A stretch of DNA of 64,000 bases from Kocuria rhizophila DC2201 (GTDB lineage Bacteria; Actinomycetota; Actinomycetes; Actinomycetales; Micrococcaceae): contig NC_010617.1 in the NCBI RefSeq assembly GCF_000010285.1, forward strand, positions 558,001 through 622,000, given 5' to 3'. Below the pieces are notes generated by a model. That model saw nothing but the letters and a program-made list of their open reading frames with translations. It made no database searches and was not told where the DNA came from. This document shows, one piece after another, positions 1 through 7,645 of this stretch. The translations under genes were made by a program, and so were the position numbers. How positions within the stretch are numbered: the stretch's first letter is position 1; each line of letters opens with the position of its first letter.

Positions 1-130
1 CCTCCTGCTTGATGTCCACCACGTCCGTGTCGTACCCGGCCAGGGCGCACACCATAGCGATCTGGGAGCCCATGGCCCCGGCGCCGATCACGGTGATGTG
101 CTGGATGTCCTTCAGGGGGTTCTCGCTCAC
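1..130 (-). CDS. 3-hydroxyacyl-CoA dehydrogenase, N-terminal fragment (cut by window edge)
   Basis: Only the first 43 codons lie in the window. The peptide begins with GTG and reads into an NAD-binding Rossmann fold: an ITVIGAGAMGSQIA stretch (GxGxMG) at about residues 11-24, then an acidic residue at the end of the second strand (DVVDIK). This is the start of the 3-hydroxybutyryl/3-hydroxyacyl-CoA dehydrogenase family, which oxidises the 3-hydroxyacyl-CoA made by the hydratase encoded just upstream. The GTG start overlaps the stop codon of that hydratase (GTGA), so the two are probably translationally coupled. The remaining domains are outside the window, so the exact subfamily cannot be decided. 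Confidence 0.85.
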   Translation of the reverse strand, partial: MSENPLKDIQHITVIGAGAMGSQIAMVCALAGYDTDVVDIKQE

Positions 131-957
131 TTGCTCACGTCCTTCTGTGCGTTCTGCGGCGCGTCCTTCTGTGCTGCGCTGTGGAAATCGGGGGTCCGCT
201 TCTCCAGGAACGCGGTGGTTCCCTCGGCCTTCTCGGCGCTGCTGTAGAGCACGGACTGGGCCAGGCGCTCCAGCAGGATCCCGGTCTGGTGGTCCACGTC
301 GAAGCCGTGGCGGATCACGGTCTTGGCGAGCTGGATGGCCAGCGGCCCCTTGGCCATGATGGCCTGCGCCGCCTCGCGGGCGGTGGCCAGCAGCTCGCCC
401 GGCTCCACCACCTGCGTCACGAGCCCCATGTCCAGGGCCTCGTCCGCCTTCACGCGGCGCCCGGTGAGCACGATCTCGGTGGCCCGGCCCAGGCCCACGA
501 GCTTGGCCAGGCGCTGCGTGCCGCCCGCGGCGGGCATGATGCCCAGCCCGGTCTCGGGCAGCGCGAACTGCGCGTTGGTGGAGGCCACCCGGATGTCGCA
601 CGCCAGGGCCAGCTCGTGCCCGCCGCCGAACGCGTAGCCGTTCACGGCCGCGATGGTGGGCTTGGGGAACTGCTCCACCTTCTCGTACACGCCCTGCATG
701 GTGGCCTTCAGCCCGTCCTTGGGGGTGCGCACGGCGAGCTCGTTGATGTCCGCGCCCGCCACGAACGCCTTGTCCCCGGCGCCGGTGAAGACCAGCACCT
801 GCACGTCATCGTTCTCGGCCAGCTCCGCGAGGGTCTCGGTGATGGCCCGCAGCACGGTCGCATTGATCGCGTTGCGCACCTCCGGCCGGTTCACGGTGAC
901 CAGGGCGATCCCGTCCGTGACGTCCACGGTCAGGACGTCGTTGTTCTCTGCGCTCAT
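127..957 (-). CDS. Enoyl-CoA hydratase/isomerase family protein
   Basis: A 276-residue crotonase-fold protein, the usual length for the family. It should hydrate a 2-enoyl-CoA to the 3-hydroxyacyl-CoA. Visible signatures are the oxyanion-hole segment FVAGADINEL at about residues 66-75, the GGGHELALACD segment with Glu115, and PETGLGIMPAAGGTQRL with Glu135. Both glutamates that act in hydration in the family are therefore present, favouring a true hydratase over an isomerase. The ATG at 957 overlaps the stop of the TRAP permease (ATGA), and its own stop overlaps the dehydrogenase start. The gene is thus the third of a tightly packed operon that pairs an importer with two beta-oxidation-type steps. 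The substrate chain length cannot be read from the sequence. Confidence 0.9.
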   Translation of the reverse strand: MSAENNDVLTVDVTDGIALVTVNRPEVRNAINATVLRAITETLAELAENDDVQVLVFTGAGDKAFVAGADINELAVRTPKDGLKATMQGVYEKVEQFPKPTIAAVNGYAFGGGHELALACDIRVASTNAQFALPETGLGIMPAAGGTQRLAKLVGLGRATEIVLTGRRVKADEALDMGLVTQVVEPGELLATAREAAQAIMAKGPLAIQLAKTVIRHGFDVDHQTGILLERLAQSVLYSSAEKAEGTTAFLEKRTPDFHSAAQKDAPQNAQKDVSK

Positions 958-3203
958 GATGCGTTCTCCTTCGTGTTCTCGTGCGGGGCGTGCGCACCCG
1001 CGGTGGCACCACCGGTGTCGTGCGCGCCGTGCGTGCCGCGGGCGGCGTCGGGAACCTCGGCTCCCTCCGGCACCCGGGTGATCTGCCCGGTCTCGGGGTC
1101 GACGACGGCGCGCGGCCGGCTCAGGCGCGCGAGCACCGCGGCCGCGACCACCAGCGCCAGACCGATGAGCGTGACCAGGGCCCCAGGCAAGAACATCATG
1201 AATCCGCCCACCGCGAGAACCACCCGCAGGTACAGGGGCAGCTGGCGTTCCACGAACGTGAGCCAGCCGCCCATGGCCGCGGCGATCGCGTAGACCGCCA
1301 CGAGGCTGGAGAGGAAGGCCAGCACGATGTGCACCGGCTCCCCCTGGGCCACCAGCGCGGGGTTGAGCGCGAAGCCGAACGGCACCACGTACTTCACCGC
1401 GCCGAGCTTCATGGCGGAGAAGCACGTGGCCATGGGGGAGGCCTTGGAGATGCCCGCCGCCGCGAAGGCCGCGAGCCCCACGGGCGGGGTGATGTAGGAG
1501 ACCGAGGCCCAGTAGATGACGAACAGGTGCGCGGCGATCGGGTCCACGCCCAGGGCCGTGACGGCCGGGACCATCACGATGGCCAGGAACACGTACGCGG
1601 CGGAGATGGTCAGGCCCATGCCCAGGATGAAGCACACCACGGCGCCGGCGATCAGGATGAGCACCACGTTGTCGCCCACCAGGGCCACCAGGTCACGCGA
1701 GAGGGACAGGGCCACGCCCGTGGCGGTCAGCCCACCGAGGATCAGGCCCACGCCCGCGATGATCCCCACGATCTGCGCGAGCGTCTTGCCCACGTCCACG
1801 CCCATGTCCACCCACTGGCGGGGGCCGAACGTGACGCTGGGCTTGACCAGGGCGATCAGCAGCAGGATGGCCACCACCCAGTAGGGCACCTGCGCCTCGG
1901 AGTCCGTGGTGAACAGCAGCACCGTGAGCACGGCCAGGGCGCCCAGGTAGGGCCAGCCCATGGCCAGGGCATGGCGGGCGCGCGGCAGCAGGTTCTTGGG
2001 CGTGCCGCGCAGTCCGCGCTGGGCGGCGTAGCCGTCGATCTGCAGGAAGATGCCCAGGTAGTAGAGGATCGCGGGGATGGTGGCCGCCACCAGGATGGAC
2101 GTGTACGGCACGCCCACGAAGGAGACCATCAGGAACGCCGCGGTGCCCATGATGGGCGGGGTGATGGAGCCGCCGGAGGATGCGGTGGCCTCCACGGCCC
2201 CGGCCACCCGGGCGCTGAACCCGGAGCGCTTCATGGCCGGGATGGTCATGGGCCCCGTGGTCAGCACGTTGGACACCGCCGAGCCGCTCATCATGCCCAT
2301 GGCCGCGGAGCTGGCCACGGCCACCTTGGCGGAGCCGCCGCGGTAGCGGCCGAACACGGCCATGGACAGCTCGTGGAAGAAGTCCGCGCCGCCGGTGTGC
2401 TGCAGCACCACGCCGAAGAGCAGGAAGCCCACCAGGATGGTGCCCGCGGTCTGCAGGGGCAGGCCCAGCACGCTGTCCACGCCCATGGTGTGCACCTGGG
2501 CCAGGGTGGGCAGGTCGTAGGAGATGCCCTGCAGGAAGGACAGCGGGATGATCCCCGCGAACAGCGGGTACACGGAGAACAGGAACGCGATCACGAGCAC
2601 CACGAGTCCGGCGGCCCGGCGCAGGGTCTCCAGGATCAGGGCCCAGAACACGAAGCTCAGCACGGTGGCCAGGGTGGGGGCCATGTACTGCCAGCCGTAC
2701 TCCTGGATCTCGATGCCGTGCACCGCGAAGTACACGCTGGTGCCCACCACGGCCAGCACCAGGAGCACGTCGTACCACGGCACGCCCCGCCGCTGCCGAG
2801 CCGCGGACCCGGGGGCGTGCTTGCGGATGGGGGTCACGATGAACACGATCGGCACGAACACCGCGATCAGCAGGTACAGGAACGAGTTGGTGGGGATGGT
2901 CACCCCGCCCACGTTCCAGAAGAACACCTGGTTCATGGTCAGCAGCACGCCCACCACGGTCAGCACGATCACCAGGCTGCGCCAGAACGGCGTCAGCCGC
3001 GGGCTCGCGTCGTGCAGGGAGACGTCCGAGGGCATGGTGGGCTGGGCGGCGTCGTCACCCCCGTGCGGGTGCGTGGCGGTGATCTCCGCGCCGGTGCGGG
3101 GGTCGATAGCCGGTCCGGGGGTGGTGATGGGGCCAGCGGTGCCAGTGGGAGCCGAGGCACTGGCGGGGCCGGCGGCGTCGCCGGTCTGGTACGGGGTGCT
3201 CAT
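954..3203 (-). CDS. TRAP transporter permease, fused small and large membrane subunits (TAXI type)
   Basis: A 749-residue, strongly hydrophobic protein. It combines the 4-helix DctQ-like part (roughly residues 60-200) and the 12-helix DctM-like part (roughly 210-700) in one chain, as is typical of TAXI-family TRAP systems. TRAP permeases import organic acids using an ion gradient, with substrate handed over by an extracytoplasmic binding protein. Glycine-rich DctM-type loops are visible, such as GSAVSNVLTTGPMTIPAMKR and GSITPPIMGTAAFLM. The first 55 or so residues and the last 45 are low-complexity (Pro/Ala/Thr and His/Ala rich), unlike the membrane core. The start overlaps the binding-protein stop (ATGA), so the pair is co-translated. 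Confidence 0.93.
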   Translation of the reverse strand: MSTPYQTGDAAGPASASAPTGTAGPITTPGPAIDPRTGAEITATHPHGGDDAAQPTMPSDVSLHDASPRLTPFWRSLVIVLTVVGVLLTMNQVFFWNVGGVTIPTNSFLYLLIAVFVPIVFIVTPIRKHAPGSAARQRRGVPWYDVLLVLAVVGTSVYFAVHGIEIQEYGWQYMAPTLATVLSFVFWALILETLRRAAGLVVLVIAFLFSVYPLFAGIIPLSFLQGISYDLPTLAQVHTMGVDSVLGLPLQTAGTILVGFLLFGVVLQHTGGADFFHELSMAVFGRYRGGSAKVAVASSAAMGMMSGSAVSNVLTTGPMTIPAMKRSGFSARVAGAVEATASSGGSITPPIMGTAAFLMVSFVGVPYTSILVAATIPAILYYLGIFLQIDGYAAQRGLRGTPKNLLPRARHALAMGWPYLGALAVLTVLLFTTDSEAQVPYWVVAILLLIALVKPSVTFGPRQWVDMGVDVGKTLAQIVGIIAGVGLILGGLTATGVALSLSRDLVALVGDNVVLILIAGAVVCFILGMGLTISAAYVFLAIVMVPAVTALGVDPIAAHLFVIYWASVSYITPPVGLAAFAAAGISKASPMATCFSAMKLGAVKYVVPFGFALNPALVAQGEPVHIVLAFLSSLVAVYAIAAAMGGWLTFVERQLPLYLRVVLAVGGFMMFLPGALVTLIGLALVVAAAVLARLSRPRAVVDPETGQITRVPEGAEVPDAARGTHGAHDTGGATAGAHAPHENTKENAS

Positions 3204-4408
3204 GCGTGGCCTCCGGAGGGTGCGGTGGTGGACGAGGCGCCGGGCAGGGTGCCGGGGGTGTCCGGGAGCTCGGGGAGGTTGGCCTTCTTCCAGTCCACCC
3301 ACTGCTTGCGCGCGGACTTGGGGTCCTCGCGGTCCTTGTGGTCCTGCCAGAACGCGGGCCAGGCCTCGTGCATGCGGCGCTCGCGCTCCAGCAGGGCGTC
3401 CTGGCGGGTCTGCAGGTCCTTGCTCCAGCGGCCCTTGCTGGTGAGGAAATCCACCATGGCGTCGTGGAACGGGATCACCAGGGGCGTGAGCTGGATCTGG
3501 TCCGTGCCGAAGCGGTGGGCGTCCGGGGTGGTGTCCTTGTAGTCCGGGTAGTAGCGGTCCATGTCCGCGACCAGCGCGGCCACCTCCTCCGCGGGGCGGT
3601 CCGCGCGGGCGACCACCGGGATGGTGTACTGCATGTTCACCGCCGTCTCGCCCTTGGCCAGGCCCGCGCCCTTGGAGAACTCGCCGGGCTTGACCATGGG
3701 GGCCAGCTCCTTCCACGTGGCGTACTGGTCGGGTGTGCCGCCGCCCAGGTTCAGCCAGCGGATGGGGTACTGGGACGCGAGCTCAGAGACGTTGGCGCCC
3801 ACCACGTTCTGGTACAGGGTGTCGATCTGCCCGGTCTTCAGCGCCTCGATCTGGCCGCTGTAGGTGACGTCCACCATCTGGACGTCCTTGCCGGTGAGGC
3901 CGCCGAAGTTGAGAATCGCCTCCATCTTGCGGTTGATGGACGTGCTCGCGATCAGCTTGGGGAACTTCTTCCCCTTGAGGTCCGCCACGGTCTCGATGCC
4001 GCTGTCCTTGCGCACCAGCACCCCGTAGTTGCCCGGGGGAGTCCACACGAGGCGCAGCGCTTGCGGGCCCCACTGCTCCGAGCAGTACTCGTCGTTGCCT
4101 TCGAACGCGTAGTAGTACTCGTCCCCGGTGCGGGAGTACTGCGCGGTCCCGTTGATCAGCGGCGCCAGGCGCCCGATGCCGGTGTCCGAGGTCATCAGCC
4201 GGATCTGCCGGCCCGTCTTCTGGGTCAGCGTGTTGGCCACCGCGGCGAGATCGTTGTACGTGCCCGTGCCCACGCCGTACGTGGACCACACGAGCTGCTG
4301 CGAGCCCCCGGCGGCCTTCGAGCCGCCCGAGCACCCGGCCACACCGGCCAGCACGGGTAACGACGCCGCTGCGGCCAGGAGCGCGCGGCGGTTGAGTGTA
4401 CGGGGCAT
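3200..4408 (-). CDS. TAXI family TRAP transporter solute-binding lipoprotein
   Basis: A 402-residue exported binding protein and the first gene of the operon. The start chosen is the ATG at 4408, with GGAGG just upstream. It gives a classical lipoprotein signal: basic MPRTLNRR, a hydrophobic stretch, then VAGC as lipobox (Cys near residue 26). Upstream in-frame codons would place a long charged tail before the signal and were rejected. The mature part carries TAXI-family features: an early GTGTYNDLAAV segment, a central NYGVLVRKDSGIETVADLKGK region, and a C-terminal HPDAHRFG-like region (here TPDAHRFGTDQI). It should capture a carboxylate ligand (glutamate, 2-oxoglutarate or a related acid in known members) and deliver it to the permease. 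The ligand here is unknown. Confidence 0.92.
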   Translation of the reverse strand: MPRTLNRRALLAAAASLPVLAGVAGCSGGSKAAGGSQQLVWSTYGVGTGTYNDLAAVANTLTQKTGRQIRLMTSDTGIGRLAPLINGTAQYSRTGDEYYYAFEGNDEYCSEQWGPQALRLVWTPPGNYGVLVRKDSGIETVADLKGKKFPKLIASTSINRKMEAILNFGGLTGKDVQMVDVTYSGQIEALKTGQIDTLYQNVVGANVSELASQYPIRWLNLGGGTPDQYATWKELAPMVKPGEFSKGAGLAKGETAVNMQYTIPVVARADRPAEEVAALVADMDRYYPDYKDTTPDAHRFGTDQIQLTPLVIPFHDAMVDFLTSKGRWSKDLQTRQDALLERERRMHEAWPAFWQDHKDREDPKSARKQWVDWKKANLPELPDTPGTLPGASSTTAPSGGHA

Positions 4409-4708
4409 GGGGCCTCCACTGAACGGGTCCGTCGGATCGCCCGGGTCCGGCCCCTCTCGCGCTCGCGGAGGGGCGGACAACCGGAGACTCCCATTCATAC
4501 AATGGATGGGTGACCCAGAACACTTACCCGTGAGTTTCATGCGGAACGGGTATCAGTGGTGGTTGGGGCGGGCAATGCCGGGTCGGGTTGCACCACAGGT
4601 GAGCGCCGCTGCCACCATCAGGCGGGGCGGTCGTGGCGGGCGGAGCAAGGGCGGCTCGTGGCCGGCGCGGGTCGCCGGTCAGGCCCCGCCTCACACGTTC
4701 GTGCCCTC
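4409..4708 (-). other. Intergenic region upstream of the TRAP operon
   Basis: About 300 bases lie between the TRAP operon start and the end of the next minus-strand gene. The promoter of the TRAP operon should be here. I see no convincing open frame or strong hairpin. Confidence 0.5.
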
Positions 4709-4990
4709 TCAGTGCGAGGCCGCCGGGCCCCCTTCGTGCGCCACGTTGCGCTGGTGCGCCTGCACGTCCGCGAGGAGACGACGCCGCTGCAGCTCCACCG
4801 TGCGACCGTCACCTCGGTCGGTTCGAGGGTTCGATCGTCCGCCGGGCCGGCGTCGGAACGTGGTCGCACCGCTGGCCACCACACCGAGCAGTGCGACCAG
4901 CATGGCCAGCATGGGCTCGCGGGCCAGGAAGAAGATCAACAGGCTAGCGATCGCGCAGGACAGAGAGAGGATTCCGGGGAGGTACTTCAT
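4709..4990 (-). CDS. Small predicted membrane protein, 93 residues, unknown function
   Basis: A short gene with a good ribosome site (AGGAG about 9 bases before the ATG at 4990). The N-terminal half is hydrophobic, with two likely membrane segments (about residues 6-22 and 27-43: LSLSCAIASLLIFFLA, then PMLAMLVALLGVVASG). The C-terminal half is polar and Arg-rich (RRRPGGRSNPRTDRGDGR). I recognise no family. The hydrophobic N-terminus together with the clear ribosome site supports a real gene, but without homologs it remains a hypothesis. It is transcribed toward the TRAP operon, yet about 300 bases separate them, so co-transcription is uncertain. Confidence 0.5.
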   Translation of the reverse strand: MKYLPGILSLSCAIASLLIFFLAREPMLAMLVALLGVVASGATTFRRRPGGRSNPRTDRGDGRTVELQRRRLLADVQAHQRNVAHEGGPAASH

Positions 4991-5187
4991 GGTGCGGGCT
5001 CCTGATTCTGAGGTGGTCCTACGGTGTTGTCTCTCGACACGTCTGAGGTGGCTTCGCGCCATGAGTACATGCCCTTGCACGGTAAGCCCGGCCCAGCGGC
5101 CGATTCCAGTGGACTCGCGGACCCGCAGGCAACTCTGGCCGACTGGCCAATCGACCCATGCGGCGCGCTCCCCGATAGGCTCCGGCC

Positions 5188-5625
5188 ATGGACACTTCCG
5201 CTCTGGACTACGTCGTGACCGAGTGCAAGGCACTACTCGAAACCCGGTTTCCGGACGGGTCGGAGCACGGTGCGGCGGCCATGCTGCTCGAGGACGGCGC
5301 CGTGGTCACCGGAACCGCCCCGGACATGCCGAATGCCGCGGTCGAGGTGTGCCACGAGATCGAACCGTACTGTGCCGCCCACCGGTTGGACCTCAGGGTG
5401 GTGGCCTCGGTGTGTGTGCACCGCAGGGCGGATGGCAGCGTCGTCGTGCTGAGCCCGTGCGGGGTGTGCCGGGAACGGTTGGCGGCGTACGGGCCGGACG
5501 TCCTGGCGGCGGTGGCGGACCGGGACGATCCCACGGCGGTCGTGTGGAAGCGATTGGCGGACCTGCTGCCGGACTACTGGCTGACCGCGCTGACGGGTGA
5601 CGCCCACCCCGGCTGGCTGCGGTGA
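5188..5625 (+). CDS. Cytidine deaminase-fold protein (CDA/blasticidin-deaminase-like)
   Basis: A 145-residue protein of typical single-domain cytidine deaminase length. The zinc site is readable: NAAVEVCHEIE at residues 49-59 supplies Cys55 and the proton-shuttling Glu57, and SPCGVCRE at 89-96 supplies Cys91 and Cys94. The family would hydrolytically deaminate a cytosine-type nucleoside in the cytoplasm. The middle residue of the first motif is His (CHE) where classical cytidine deaminases have Ala (CAE), and the sequence before it (GTAPDMPNAAV) departs from the usual NAS-type segment. A side branch of the superfamily, such as blasticidin-S-deaminase-like proteins, is therefore as likely as the housekeeping enzyme. 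It appears monocistronic. The next gene, 43 bases downstream, is broken. Confidence 0.8.
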   Translation: MDTSALDYVVTECKALLETRFPDGSEHGAAAMLLEDGAVVTGTAPDMPNAAVEVCHEIEPYCAAHRLDLRVVASVCVHRRADGSVVVLSPCGVCRERLAAYGPDVLAAVADRDDPTAVVWKRLADLLPDYWLTALTGDAHPGWLR

Positions 5626-5668
5626 CGGGATGCCCCGCGGGGAAGTGGGCCCGGCATAGGCTTCCCTC

Positions 5669-6818
5669 ATGGGCACTCGAGGAATGAGCGTGGGGGAGCC
5701 AGCGGCGTCATCGTCGGCGGTGGCTCCCGACGAGGACATCGACCGTTTCGACGCGGAGGCCCGGCGATGGTGCGCCGAGGCCGGGGCGAAGGTGCGGGCG
5801 GAGGGCAACCGGTCGTCGGACACCCACCTGCTGTCGGTGCCGCTGCCCGAGGAGTGGGGCGTGGACCTGTACCTCAAGGACGAGTCCACCCACCCCACGG
5901 GCTCGCTCAAGCACCGCCTGGCGCGCTCGCTGTTCCTGCACGCGCTGTGCAACGGGTGGGTGCGCAAGGGGCGGCCGGTGATCGAGGCGTCGAGCGGGTC
6001 CACGGCGGTATCCGACGCGTACTTTGCACGGCGGATCGGGGTGCCGTTCATCGCCGTCATGGCCCAGGGGACCAGCCGTGACAAGATCCGCCTGATCGAG
6101 CTGCACGGCGGTCGCTGCCATGTCGTGGAGCGCCCGGACCAGGTGTAAGACGTCGTCGCGGGCCTCGCGCGCGAGACCGGCGGTCACTACATGGACCAGT
6201 TCGCGTTCGCCGAACGGGCCACGGATTGGCGCGGGAACAACAACATCGCGGAGTCGCTGTTCGCGCAGATGTCCCAGGAGCGCTATCCGGATCCCGCGTG
6301 GATCGTGGCCACGGCAGGCACCGGCGGGACCTCCGCGACGATCGCCCGCTACGTGCGCTACACCGGCCGCCAGACGGGGGTGTGCGTGGCGGACCCGGAG
6401 AACTCGGCCTTCCTCCCGGCCTGGCGCGAGCAGGGCCCCTCGGTGACGACGCCGCTCGGGTCCCGGATCGAGGGCATCGGCCGGCAGCGCGTGGGGCCGA
6501 GCTTCATGGGCTCGGCGATCGACCGGATGATCCGCGTTCCCGACGCCGCCGCGGTCGCCGCGATCCGCCACCTGGACACCCTGATCGGTCGCAAGGCCGG
6601 GGGCCTCCACGGGCACGGGGCTGTGGGCGGCGTTGCGCATCATCTCCGAGATGGTCCGGGCGGGGGAGCGGGGCAGCGTGATCGCGCTGCTGTGCGACCT
6701 CGGGGACCGCTACCTGGACAAGTACTACTCGGACGAGTGGCTGGCGGGGGAGGGATTGGACATCGCCCCGTACCTCGAGCGGTTGGAGGGGTTCATGGGA
6801 GGTGGGGAGTTGGGGTGA
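5669..6818 (+). pseudogene. Broken PLP-dependent cysteine synthase-like gene
   Basis: Read end to end, this is a fold-type II PLP enzyme of about 380 residues (cysteine synthase/cystathionine beta-synthase superfamily). It has the PLP lysine in [11 protein letters not shown], a substrate loop in [14 protein letters not shown], and the phosphate-binding GTGGTSATIARY further on. Two lesions break it. A TAA occurs in frame at 6146-6148, after which the same frame continues with clearly homologous sequence (GLARETGGHYMDQFAFAERA). An extra G in the run around 6598-6602 then shifts the frame, and the rest (STGTGLWAALRIISEM onward) is read one frame over to the TGA at 6816-6818. Restart at an internal ATG (6191) would lack the active-site lysine. 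The stop cannot be blamed on a homopolymer error, so a pseudogene is the best reading. Confidence 0.85.
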
Positions 6819-6891
6819 GCTACGAGCCACCCCGCCCGGCGACGATGAAGATGGGCAGTCAGCGTTGTGGGGTGCCCCTTGGAACTGGCTT

Positions 6892-7340
6892 CTAGCCGAC
6901 TCCTGCGGTCCGCTTTTCGAGTTCCGTAGCACATAGGGGCAAGCCGGCGCGAGCGAGACCCTCGAGGTACCCATTCCACGTGATCGTCGGATTCCGCATG
7001 TCCGCCACCACTTCTTCGGCGATGCGGACCACGGTTGAAGGGTCCAAATTCAACTGATCGAGTAAGAAGTCATCCGGAGACCGCACCGCAACGTCATAGG
7101 GCTTGAGGGCGGTCGTCGGGAAGTCCTTCTGGTTGGATGTCACGATGAGCTCGGCTCTTGAACGGACCGCTGCTGCCAGCACATGTCTGTCCTTGGGGTC
7201 ATTGGTCATGGCAGGCACGAGGCTCTCGTAGTTCTCGACCAGAGTGGCCTGAATTGCTTGGCCGTGGCCAGACGCAGTAGTAGATCTGCGATAGGCATGG
7301 GAATCAATACGCATGCATCGAGAACCACCGGGAACGACAT
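6892..7340 (-). pseudogene. Broken PIN-domain toxin (VapC-like ribonuclease)
   Basis: The gene starts at ATG 7340 with MSFPVVLDACVLIP, the first PIN strand with its metal-binding Asp, followed by MPIADLLLRLATAKQFRPLWS. At that point the frame runs to a stop. The rest of a PIN protein continues in another frame: VENYESLVPAMTNDPKDRHVL (the second acidic cluster), then VTSNQKDFP and a C-terminal DPSTVVRIAEE region ending at 6892. Compared with intact relatives known to me, about 35-40 residues between these parts are missing, so an internal deletion of roughly 110 bases plus a frame change has destroyed the toxin. The fragment could still be translated from internal starts but would lack the catalytic N-terminus. 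It sits 6 bases after the antitoxin remnant, the usual order of such pairs. Confidence 0.8.
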
Positions 7341-7346
7341 GGGGAT

Positions 7347-7586
7347 TTACCGGGTGGCCGGGTCTGCCGGGATGTCGAAGTATGTGCCGTGGTTAGCTGC
7401 CTCGTGAGTTGCCTGTCGGAGGCCTTCGCGGCGTGTCTTCTCGAGGCGTTCTTCGTAGGCAATGAGATCAGTCAGCAGGACTCTGCGGTGTCTTCCGACT
7501 TTGGTGAATGGGATATCACCTTGCTCCAGCAGCTTGACCAGTGTCGGCCGGGAAATTCCCAGATGATCAGCAGCCCTCGCTCTGCC
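7347..7586 (-). pseudogene. Truncated excisionase-type HTH antitoxin
   Basis: The conserved core ARAADHLGISRPTLVKLLEQ followed by GDIPFTKVGRHRRV is a MerR/excisionase-like helix-turn-helix. These antitoxins accompany PIN toxins and repress their own promoter. The C-terminal part through PADPATR is intact and stops at 7347. The N-terminus is lost: reading back from the helix-turn-helix there is no ATG or GTG in a sensible position, and the upstream in-frame sequence is unrelated and runs into the end of the acyltransferase gene. The upstream limit given is therefore approximate. Together with the deleted toxin it forms a decayed toxin-antitoxin module. Confidence 0.7.
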
Positions 7587-7645
7587 GCAGCCGCTTCCAT
7601 AGGTCGAACGCCAGAGCGGGTACCGCGGGACAAGGTTGGTCCCAG

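Noticed and set aside
981-3542. An 853-residue plus-strand open frame rich in His, Gln and Gly
   Set aside because: It is the complement of the TRAP permease and has no recognisable domain.
954-3716. A longer version of the TRAP permease extending upstream through the binding-protein gene
   Set aside because: The extension is read out of frame through the binding protein, and ATG 3203 overlaps the upstream stop in the usual ATGA manner.
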